Shown here one piece after another: positions 51,770-62,900 of a stretch of 64,000 bases of DNA. Each line of letters begins with the position of its first letter. Position 1 is the stretch's first letter. Under the pieces are notes generated by a model, which did not search any database, was not told where the DNA came from, and worked only from the letters and a program-made list of their open reading frames with translations. Origin of the DNA: Eutreptiella sp. 'Long Island Sound 2002' (Eukaryota; Euglenozoa; Euglenophyceae; Eutreptiales; Eutreptiaceae); NCBI GenBank assembly GCA_964036045.1, contig OZ038378.1:141824765-141888764 (forward strand), written 5' to 3'. The translations under genes were made by a program, and so were the position numbers.

Positions 51770-52160
51770 ACAGGGCAATGCTCGAGGGACCACAGATTAC
51801 TCTCAATCCGAATCTAGTGTATTTATGCCACTGTGCATGCTTGACATTTTTCTCCAAATCAACGTCAATGCATTGGGCCAGAAACTCGTGCTGCAAAGCC
51901 TTCGTGGGGTGAACTTTACGATCCCAAAATTGACTTGCAAAAGAAGCGGCCTCGCTGGTGGTCAAAATCTGGTGTTCCTGGTGGGTGCACGCAGGTTGCT
52001 GTGATCCGGCTGCACGAGGCCTTTTTGCATTGCTAGGGGAGGTGTGATAAGTGACACGCACCCAGTTTGCCCCGCCAGAGCGTGCCCGTTTCCGAACCAA
52101 GGGTTGTTGTGGTGCATCTGGGGATGCAACAACGCGGGGTGTGAATTTGTATGCGGACAT
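51770..52160 (-). CDS. Possible coding sequence, unknown product
   Basis: A minus-strand frame from ATG 52160 (an upstream in-frame ATG is at 52205). It has a basic KRARSGG patch, then SEAASFASQFWDRKV and a helix-prone DVDLEKNVKHAQWHKY. Composition looks coding down to about 51770; further on it becomes Pro-rich and follows a C/G homopolymer, so the true end or a splice site lies before that. No family is recognised. Confidence 0.3.
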
Positions 52161-52410
52161 GGTAGCTGCCTGTTGACAAAACGAGGCAGTGAGCAACACA
52201 GGCATCGTCCAAAACGGACGAAAATCTTAGACATATCGCCAGTACAGCATGCAAACCTGGGGTGTTCCGAATAGTCCTTTTCAAGGGCTTTCCGAATATA
52301 CCCCACATACCCCCCCCCCCCCCCCCCGGAACACTCAGTGGGCACAAATGAGTCAACAATGGCACCGACCCCTGAAAACCCACCGAGTTGGCGCAACGGT
52401 CGATGATGCC

Positions 52411-52414
<4 letters not shown>

Positions 52415-52456
<42 letters not shown>
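52415..52456. repeat. (GA)n microsatellite
   Basis: About 40 bp of GAGAGA, preceded at 52310-52327 by a run of C. Lies ~280 bp upstream of the giant gene's start. Confidence 0.95.
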
Positions 52457-52458
<2 letters not shown>

Positions 52459-52732
52459 TGAATGAATATCGTCATCTTGGGATGTATGCCAGAAGAGGGA
52501 GTCTGACAAAATGTAGAAGAGCAAAGGCCACACAAAATGCACACTTGGAGTGAGGTGCGAAAGTCGTGACTTGTGGCCAATCCTCTGGATCTCGTGGTGA
52601 ACCTCTGACGCTCCCCCTCAAGCGTGCTGGGGAGGGCGCAGGGCAGACGCCTCCCCTTTCCTCAGGCGGTATGTCGTGAGGCGAAGCCACCGGCCGTCGC
52701 ACACATGGCATAGCACTGCATCAGCCCGTCTC

Positions 52733-53396
52733 ATGCTCCGATGCCTGCTCATCTCCGCCATGGTCCTGTTGATCACCTCCGCCACATACGAACATCTGCC
52801 GGGCAGGGCCTGCCCCGACCGCCACGAAGTGTTCTCCCGCGTTGACGTAGCGCTGGACGCGTGTCGCGATCTGTGCACAGATCAGCGCAACTGCCTGTCG
52901 TTCGCGTGGCGCCGCGCCGATGGCGCCTGCCACGCGTCCTCGTCCTGCACCGCCTCTCGGTCTGTAGTCGACCCCACCTTCGATCTGCACGTCAAACGAG
53001 TGCAGATCGATTGGGCGGTGGTCCCGGATTCCGCTTGCGTTGACCACAGCGAGACCACGGCGACCCGGCAGCCGAGCGCGGAGCAGTGCCGGGGGTTATG
53101 TGAGGCCGACGGGGACTGCGTGTCCTACGGATGGCAGGACCACACGAAGACGTGCCGCCCGTCGCACACGTGCGCCTTTGCCGCGGATGCCGTTGAGGCG
53201 CCCGGGTGGGTGCTGGGCCTCAAGGAGGTGCGGTACGCCGAGGACTGCCTCTTGGGGCCCTGGAGCTACGCGCCGTGCTCCGCCCTGTGCGGCGCGGGGA
53301 CCACCACGCGCACGCGGCCGGTGCTGGTACCGGCGGCGAACGGCGGCACGTGCGGCGCGACGCGAGAGGCCGTGGGCTGCACTGGGCCCTGTGCAG
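52733..53396 (+). CDS. Giant surface protein, exon 1: signal peptide, two PAN/apple domains, TSP1 repeat
   Basis: The start is taken as ATG 52733, the first in-frame Met, giving a signal peptide MLRCLLISAMVLLITSA. Two Cys-rich repeats follow (about 52810-52960 and 53030-53190), each with the C...C...C..F/YxW...C...C pattern of PAN/apple domains (LCTDQRNCLSFAWR; LCEADGDCVSYGWQ). A thrombospondin type 1 repeat begins LGPWSYAPCSALCGAGTTTR and ends GCTGPC at the exon end. Such modules mediate adhesion or glycan binding in secreted and surface proteins. The exon ends CAG|gtat with phase 1. Confidence 0.8.
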
Positions 53397-53951
53397 GTAT
53401 TTGGATTGCATGGTCGGCTCTGGGGCCTTGAGCCCCACGTTTTCACGGTTGTGAGCCAACTGCCCTTCCCCGTGCCCCCGCCCAAAGTCCCCCCGCCCTT
53501 CACGCGTTCCTTTGTCCTGCCCCACTACCGTTCCCTGCCACTTGCTTCGCCATTCCGCCTGGATAGGGCCTCTATCTTGCCTTTGTGGCCGTAGCAGGCG
53601 ATCGCCAACGCACAGCCCCGAGATTGCACCTCAACAAGGGACGCGCACCTGGACAATGACCGTATGGTGCCCTCCCCCCCTCCCCCTTCAAGACGGGGCA
53701 CAACCGATGGAGCGCGCGCGCGCATTGGAAGTGGCCATATTCTGGGCACCCCGGGCCGGTGCGCGAACCGTGGCGCGCGCGCGCTTTGGGAACGAGCCTC
53801 TTTTTCACCCCCAGGCACGACGCCCAAGCGATGGGGCGCGTGCACACCGCAGGATGGGTAGTCACACTGTAGCCATGTCCCCCACTGTCATGGGGCGTCC
53901 GGGAGGTATTCCCGGGCACTCCGCCTTCCCGGCCCATATCATTGTGCCCAG
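53397..53951 (+). other. Predicted intron of the giant gene
   Basis: Donor CAG|GTATTT and acceptor GTGCCCAG|GA. Splicing joins G to GA (Gly) and keeps the frame from the TSP1 repeat into ICQPNVNVAGC. Without splicing exon 1 reaches a TGA at 53429. 555 bp, with CG-rich ALU-unlike simple stretches and no coding character. Confidence 0.75.
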
Positions 53952-56900
53952 GAATCTGCCAACCGAACGTCAATGTCGCGGGCTGTTCCGCGGTCTCCGT
54001 CGACGTCACGACGTACGGCAGCGGCGATGAGGTCGGCTGGTACCTTCTCGAGGCCTGCCCCCCGGTCGCGGTGTTCCCCGGCGCCTTGGCCTCGCACTCC
54101 GTGTCCTCCACGTCCGTCTGCCTGGCTCCCGGCCTGTACACCGTCGTGGCCGTGGACGCCGCAGGTGACGGTTGGGACGGGGGCACGGTCTCCGTCTCGA
54201 TGGCGGGGTACGCGACGCCCCTCGTTCCCATCGCCGCGGTCCATGGGCTCGGCTTCAGCGTCCCGTTCGAAGTGCCGGAGGTCGCGAATTGCGGTGTCCC
54301 GCGCCAACCGAACGTGGACTACACCGACTGCGACCACACGTCCGTTGGGCGCTGCAGCCCCGCGTGTCGACGCGGGTACCGCGGCACGCCCACGGCGGTG
54401 TGCGGGTCCGACGGGCGGTGGAGGTACGGGGGCGCCTGCGTGTCCGGCGCGTGGCGGTGCGCGTTTGGGACGCTGCTGCGTCTCGGCGCGGCGGGGGACG
54501 TGCACTGCTACTCGACGGACGCGCGGCGCTGCGCGAGGGTGCCCCCGCAGGTCTGCGGGGCCCTTCGCACCGAGCCTCCCCCGGAGGCGTCCATCGTGGC
54601 GTGCGGCGCGGAGGAGAGGCCGGGGGACGGGCGTGGCGAGGGGCCGGGCTGGTGTCGGTCGGTGTACACGTGGCTGTCGGACGGTGCCGCCTGCGGCGAC
54701 GGCATCCAGAACGGTCTCGAGACCGGGCCGGACTGCGGCGGTCCCGCGTGCGCGGCCTACCCGGCCGGCACCCCCCGCGGCCCTGCGCCGTGTGGCGCCG
54801 GGACGGGCCCGCGCCGCTGCCCCGCAGCCCGCCCGTGCTGCTCCCGGCGCGGCGTTTGTGGGGGCGGCCCCGGCCACTGCGGGCCCGGCTGCCAGGCCAA
54901 CTACAGCCACGGGGCGGCCTGCGCTCCGGACCGCCGCATGGACGCCCTCAGCCCCGCCCGACCGGACGGGGCATTGGTCGGGCGTGGGATCGCTGGTGCA
55001 AGGCCCGCTTGGCACAGGCCCGTGCCGTGGGATCCTCCCTTTTCCACAGGCACAGGCCATGGGAATCCCCTGAAAGCGCGACGTATGGTCCCTCAGGGCG
55101 AGACCCCTTCGGCGACCGTTACGCACACCCCGACGCCCACACTCACCCTGACCCCTTCGCCTTCCGCAACTGCCTCCATGACGTCCTCTAATACCCCCAC
55201 GGATACCCCTTCCGAAACGCCGTCGATCACCCCAACCTCTACTATTTCCTCTAGTTCCACCTGCACTGGAACTCCTACCACCACTCCCAGTCACACCCCC
55301 ACTACAACCTCCACACCGTCTTCCACACCATCCATCACCCCCAGCAGCACCACAACCCCCACGGATACTCCCTCTGAAACGCCATCGGGGACTCCTACTC
55401 CCACCGCTACTCCCACCGCTACTCCCACCACTACTCCCACATTTTCTATCACTGCGACCAGCGCTATTAGCCCCACGGATACCCCTTCCGAAATGCCGTC
55501 GATCACCCCAACCTCTACTATTTCCTCTAGTTCCACCTGCACTGGAACTCCTACCACCACTCCCAGTCACACCCCCACTACAACCTCCACACCGTCTTCC
55601 ACACCATCCATCACCCCCAGCAGCACCACAACCCCCACGGATACTCCCTCTGAAACGCCATCGGGGACTCCTACTCCCACCGCTACTCCCACCGCTACTC
55701 CCACCACTACTCCCACATTTTCTATCACTGCGACCAGCGCTGTTAGCCCCACGGATACCCCTTCCGGAACGCCGTCGATCACCCCAACCTCTACTATTTC
55801 CTCTAGTTCCACCTGCACTGGAACTCCTACCACCACTCCCAGTCACACCCCCACTACAACCTCCACACCGTCTTCCACACCATCCATCACCCCCAGCAGC
55901 ACCACAACCCCCACGGATACTCCCTCTGAAACGCCATCGGGGACTCCTACTCCCACCGCTACTCCCACCGCTACTCCCACCACTACTCCCACATTTTCTA
56001 TCACTGCGACCAGCGCTATTAGCCCCACGGATACCCCTTCCGAAACGCCGTCGATCACCCCAACCTCTACTATTTCCTCTAGTTCCACCTGCACTGGAAC
56101 TCCTACCACCACTCCCAGTCACACCCCCACTACAACCTCCACACCGTCTTCCACACCATCCATCACCCCCAGCAGCACCACAACCCCCACGGATACTCCC
56201 TCTGAAACGCCATCGGGGACTCCTACTCCCACCGCTACTCCCACCGCTACTCCCACCACTACTCCCACATTTTCTATCACTGCGACCAGCGCTATTAGCC
56301 CCACGGATACCCCTTCCGGAACGCCGTCGATCACCCCAACCTCTACTATTTCCTCTAGTTCCACCTGCACTGGAACTCCTACCACCACTCCCAGTCACAC
56401 CCCCACTACAACCTCCACACCGTCTTCCACACCATCCATCACCCCCAGCAGCACCACAACCCCCACGGATACTCCCTCTGAAACGCCATCGGGGACTCCT
56501 ACTCCCACCGCTACTCCCACCGCTACTCCCACCACTACTCCCACATTTTCTATCACTGCGACCAGCACTATTAGCCCCACGGATACCCCTTCCGGAACGC
56601 CGTCGATCACTCCAACCTCTACTACTTCCTGTAGTCCCACGTACACTGGAACTCCTACCACCACTCCCAGTCACACCCCCACTACAACCTCCACACCGTC
56701 TCCCACACCATCCATCACCCCCAGCAGCACGGATACGCCCTCAGACTCCACCTCCGCAACGCCATCGCTCACGCCTACTCCCACCACTACTCACAGTCCC
56801 ACTGCCACTACAACCCCCACTACTACTCCCACTGCTACTCCCAGCCCTACCCCATCTACAACCTCCACGCCATCCTGCACGCCATTTACCACCCCCAGCA

Positions 56901-59900
56901 GCACCACAACCCCCACGGCCACTCCCTCTGACACGCCATCGATCACTCCGACTCCCACCACTACTCACAGTCCTACTCTTACCACAACACCCACTACTAC
57001 ACCCACAACTACTCCCAGCCCCACACCATCTACAACCTCCACGCCATCCTGCACGCCATCTATCACCCCCAGCAGCACCACAACCCCCACGGCTACTCCC
57101 TCTGAAACGCCATCGATCACTCCGACTCCCACCACTACTCACAGTCCTACTCCTACCACAACGCCCACTACTACACCCACTAGTACCCCCAGCCCCACAC
57201 CATCTACAACCTCCACGCCATCCTGCACGCCATCTACCACCCCCAGCAGCACCACAACCCCCACGGATACTCCCTCTGAAACGCCATCGGGCACTCCTAC
57301 TTGCACCGCTTCTCCCACCACTACTCCCACCACTACTCCCACATTTTCTATCACTGCGACCAGCACTATTAGCCCCACGGATACCCCTTCCGGAACGCCG
57401 TCGATCACCCCAACCTCTACTATTTCCTCTAGTTCCACCTGCACTGGAACTCCTACCACCACTCCCAGTCACACCCCCACTACAACCTCCACACCGTCTT
57501 CTACACCATCCATCACCCCCAGCAGCACGGATACGCCCTCAGACTCCACCTCCGCAACGCCATCGATCACTCCAACATCTACTACTTCCTCTAGTCCCAC
57601 CCACACTGGAACTCCTACCACCACTCCCAGTCACACCCCCACTACATCCTCCACACCGTCTTCCACACCATCTATCACCTCCAGCAGCACCACAACCCCC
57701 ACGGCCACTCCCTCTGAAACGCCATCGGGGACTCCTACTCCCACCGCTACTCCCACCACTACTCCCACATTTTCTATCACCGCGACCAGCACTATTAGCC
57801 CCACGGATACCCCTTCCGGAACGCCGTCGATCACTCCAACCTCTACTACTTCCTGTAGTCCCAGCCACACTGGAACTCCTACCACCACTCCCAGTCACAC
57901 CCCCACTACAACCTCCACACCGTCTCCCACACCATCCATCACTCCCAGCAGCACGGATACGCCCTCAGACTCCACTTCCGCAACGCCATCGATCACTCCA
58001 ACTCCCACCACCACTCACAGTCCCACTCCCACGACAACTCCCACTACTACTCCCAGCCCTACCCCATCTACAACCTCCACGCCATCCTGCACGCCATCTA
58101 CCACCCCCAGCAGCACCACAACCCCCACGGCCACTCCCTCTGAAACGCCATCGGGGACTCCTACTCCCACCGCTACTCCCACCGCTACTCCCACCACTAC
58201 TCCCACATTTTCTATCACTGCGACCAGCACTATTAGCCCCACGGATACCCCTTCCGAAACGCCGTCGATCACCCCAACCTCTACCACTTCCTGTAGTCCC
58301 ACCTACACTGGAACTCCTACCACCACTCCCAGTCACACCCCCACTACAACCTCCACACCGTCTTCCACACCATCCATCACCCCCAGCAGCACGGATACGC
58401 CCTCAGACTCCACCTCCGCAACGCCATCGATCACTCCAACTCCCACCACCACTCACAGTCCCAGTTCCACCACAACGCCAACTACTACACAGAGTCCCAC
58501 TCCCACGACAACTCCCACTACTACTCCCAGCCCTACCCCATCTACAACCTCCACGCCATCCTGCACGCCATCTACCACCCCCAGCAGCACCACAACCCCC
58601 ACGGCCACTCCCTCTGACACGCCATCGATCACTCCGACTCCCACCACTACTCACAGTCCTACTCCTACCACAACGCCCACTACTACACAGAGTCGCACTC
58701 CCACAACAACTCTCACCAGTACCCCCAGCCCCACACCATCTACAACCTCCACGCCATCCTGCACGCCATCTACCACCCCCAGCAGCACCACAACCCCCAC
58801 GATCACGCCCTCTGGAACGCTCTCAATCACTGTGACTCTCACCACTACCCCCAGTGTCAGCCTCACCGCCACCGGCACTTTGACACCGACTGATAGTCCT
58901 TCCGGAACGCCATCGCTCACCCCAACTCCCACCAGAACGTCCACCACTACTTCCACACCCACATCCACCCCAACTCCCACAGTCACGACAAGCCCCTCAC
59001 CTACCCTCACTGCTACGTTCAGTCCTTCTCCCACGTCTTCTGCAACCTCAACTGACACACCAACCCATACTCCTACGCCCACTACCACCCCAAGCCTCAC
59101 GCCCACTCCCTCTTTCACTTCGTCACCAACCCCCTCGGTTTCTCTAACACTTACCCCCAGTACCACCCCGACCCGGAGCGCTTCCCCCACCGTCACCCCC
59201 AGCCTGTCGCCCACCCTCACCCCCACCATCACCTCGTCATGCACCCCCTCGTGGACAACCACCCCAACTTTTTCATTGAGCCCCACTCCCACGTGCACCC
59301 GGACGCCCACTGCCACCGTCACCCCGAATCCCTCCGTTACCCCTTCGCGAACGCTGACCCCGAAACAATCCGACACCACATCACTGACCGACAGCCCCAC
59401 AGCCACAATGTCCTGGAGTGGCACTGTCACAGCCACCCCTTCGTCCAGCCCCAGCCCCACCCAGACCCCCTCACCAACCGCGACACTCAGCCACACACCC
59501 ACCGCCACCCGAAGCGCATCGTTCACCCTCAGCCGCACCATTACCCTGACTGCCTCGCCCTCCCACACCCCGTCGAGGACGCCCACTCCAACTGCCACGA
59601 CCACCCCCTCGCCCTCTCCAACACCATCCCCCACGCCCAGTGCCACCCCTAGTGCTACCCTGAGCACGACTCGCACCGTCACCACCACCCCAACCCCCAC
59701 TGGAAGCCCTTCGCAAACCGCTTCACCAACGATGACGCTAACCCCTAGTCCCACCCCCACCCAAAGCCATACCCGCACTTCCACCCCTACACCCACCCTC
59801 ACCCCAAGCCCGTCCGCCAGTGCCACTCCCAGTACCAGCCCCACGCCCAGTCCCAGTGCCACCCCCTCATCATCCACCAGCGGAACCGGCACAGTGCTCC

Positions 59901-62900
59901 CGACAGCAACAGCCACCCCCAGCTCCACCTTCACCCTGACCCCCACGTCGACCGCCACCGTGACCTTCACCCCCTCCCAGAGCCCCACGGCATCGCAAAG
60001 CCCCACCGAGACAAAGACGGTGGGGGGCACCAACACTCAGACTCAGACCCGGACGCCGACGCCAACCTACACACCCTCCGGCACCCCCTCCCTCTCCCCA
60101 AGCCCCTCGTCCACCCCAAGTCCATCCGCCACCCTCACCTCCTCCTCCACCCCATCACCGACCCACAGCCCGACCCCGACGCGCACCGCCTACGTCACCC
60201 CGTCCATCAGCCCGACCGTCACCCTGACCCCGACGCCTTCCCCTACGCCTTCACCGACGGCCATCGGGACCCGAACAGCCACCGGCTCCCGGACCGCGAC
60301 GGTGACAGTCACGCCCACCGCCTCGCGAAGCCAATCGGACACCCGATCCCGCAGCCCCACAACGACCGGGACGCCCACCGCGACGGCGTGCGCCACCGGC
60401 ACGCAGACCAGGTCCTCGTCCGCCACCACGACCCCCACCCCCACCCGGACCCGCACGCCGACGTACACCCACACCCCCACGTACACCTCCACCGCCTCTC
60501 TAACGGGCAGCCGCCCCCCCACCGCCAGCGCCACGGGCACGCCCACCGCCACCGCCGTGCCCACCCGCACCGCGACCCAGACCTCCACCGCGGAGCTGGT
60601 GCTGTGCACCGCCGGGGGCGCGGCCCCGAGCGTCACTGACGGGCAGCTGCTGCTGGTGACCGGGCCCGGCCTGTGCGTCGAGTCCGTCGGCCTCGGGCCG
60701 GGCTCCACGTTCCTCTTCACGAAAGAAGTGCGCGTGCACGTCATCGCCCTAAACGGCGCCGCGAACCTCGCGCTGGAGGCCGGGTGCGCGGCCCCGCCGT
60801 GCGACTGGAACTTCACCGCCGCCGATCAGGGGCGGTCGGTCGCCGCGCTGCTCGACGCCACCCCCAACGTCACCGTCCTCCTCCTCTACTACCCCCCCGC
60901 AACCGCCGCCAGCCGCCGCGGGGCCGGCCCCCCACGGGCCGCGGCGGACACCCTCACCGCCCTCTTCATCGTCGTCCACGGGCCCTCGGTCGCGTTCTTC
61001 CTGCTCCTGCTCAGCGGGTTCCTCGCGGGGCTGCCGGTCTGGCTGGCCCTCGCGCACTGGCACGCGCGCCGCATGCTCAACACGGAGGTGAAGCCGAAGT
61101 ACTGGGAGACGCACCACGACTGGCCCCGCTGCATCCACCCGCGCTGGGCCAACCCCTGGATGGAGGTGGGGCTGGCGCTGGGCGTCTACCTCGTCGTGGG
61201 CGGGCTCCTCTGCCTCGGCGTGACCTGGGCAATGCACCACTCCGAGGCCCCGGGCTGCCCCCAGGTCTGGTGCTGGGCCGCCACCGCCGCCGCCGGGGGC
61301 CTCGTGCTGCTGGTCCTGGGGCCGCGCGCGCTGCGCGACGACGCCGTCCACATCTGCCCCGCGTGCGACCGCCCCGTGTCGGCCTGGCGGTTCCGGGAGG
61401 CGTACCTCGCGCCGCTCCCGGCGGACCACCCGGCGGCCGCGCCCGCGGCGTGGGAGCGGAAGGGGCACCGGCGGTGCATGGCGTGCCGGCGGTGCGGGGG
61501 CGTGGTCTGCCACGGGCAGTGGCCGGACGGCCCCGCGCACCGCCCGTACCACGTCGGGTGCTGGGAGTACCTGGTCAGCGACGTGTGCTCCGGCGACGAG
61601 CGCGCGGCGGCGTGGCTGGCGAGCGAGCCCGGCCTGACGGACCTCGAGCTGGCGTTCGTGCTGGCGGCGGCCATCGAGGCGGGCAGCGAGGCCGTCGTGG
61701 AGCGGCTGCTGGACCACTCGCCGGGGCTCCAGGACCACCCGCTGCCAGGCGCGCCCAACGCGCGGCACTGCGCCGCGCGCTGCGGGAACCTCGGCGCCCT
61801 CCGCGCGCTGCTCGCGCGCCGCGCGCTCCCCGGGGGCCGGGGGCCGGGCTTCCTGGACGACTTCGCGCAGGCGGACGTGCCGGTGCACGCGCTGCACGTC
61901 GCCGGGCTGGACAAGGGGAAGGGGAACGACGTGTACGTGCACCACCCGCCGCTGTACTACAACGGGCACCCCGTGTACGTCGGCCACGCCACCGGCCACT
62001 ACATCTACTACTTCACGGGGAAGGGGGGCGACGGCTGGTGCCTGTCGGACTTCCTCGGGAACGGGGACACGGAGTTCCGGCTGCTGCTCGACCCGGTGGT
62101 GCTGGCGCCCGGGGCCGACGACGACGCCAGCGCCGACGACGACGAGTCGGCGTCGGCGTTCCCGTCTTTCGGCCCCAAGGCGGGGTCGTGGCGGCACGGC
62201 TACTTCTCCCAGCCGCACCTGATCCCCAAGCGGCAGAAGTCCGAGAAGCGCAAGAAGTGGAATTGGCCGGAGGTCAAGGTCCGCTGGCGGAGCCCCGACT
62301 CCTCCGGCGCCACGCAGAAGGGGTCGGACGCGCAGCTGCCCACGGGGCCCTTCCCGCACCTGATCTCCGGCATCCCCGTCGCCGAATCGTTCCACAGCCC
62401 CGCGCCGGCCCAGGACAAGCCCAAGAAGACGCAGGAGGACCTCCGGCTGCGGGTGGTCCCGCACACGAAGTCGCTCCTGGAGGCCGCCGCGCGCTCGGGG
62501 GATCCCGCGACGGTCCTGTACGTCGTCGGGCTGTACAAGGAGCACTGCCCGCAGTGCCTCTCGTGGCAGTACTACGTCGGCGACGGCCTGTGGGGCACGT
62601 ACCCCCCCGCCGTCCAGCGCGACATCGGCGAGGCGGCGGCCCGCGGCCTCGGGGGCCTCACCATCAAACTGGAGAAGGCGGAGGTGGAGCTGCGCCTGGA
62701 CGCCCTCGAGCACCGCCGGGGGGAGGCGGTGCAGCGGATGCGGTGCCAGCTCGCCACGATGTTCCAGTACCCGACGCGGGACGGGGCCTGGGCCGTCGAC
62801 TCGCGCCCGACGCACGTGGACTGGGACGCGGCGTACGTCCTGCACGCGGCCGGGGCGCTGGCGGTGGTGGCCCCGGACCGCCGCACGCTCGCGCTGCTCG

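Noticed and set aside
55291-56670. Regular repeats as a CRISPR array
   Set aside because: Units are contiguous 276-bp coding repeats without spacers, in a eukaryotic gene.
53939-56674. Long minus-strand Gly/Ser/Arg-rich reading frame
   Set aside because: It is the complement of the TP/SP repeat stalk and the GC-rich exon; composition and repeat period are fully explained by the + strand coding frame.
58651-60036. Minus-strand Val/Gly-rich frame of ~460 codons
   Set aside because: Antisense of ACC/CCC codon repeats in the stalk; no domain.
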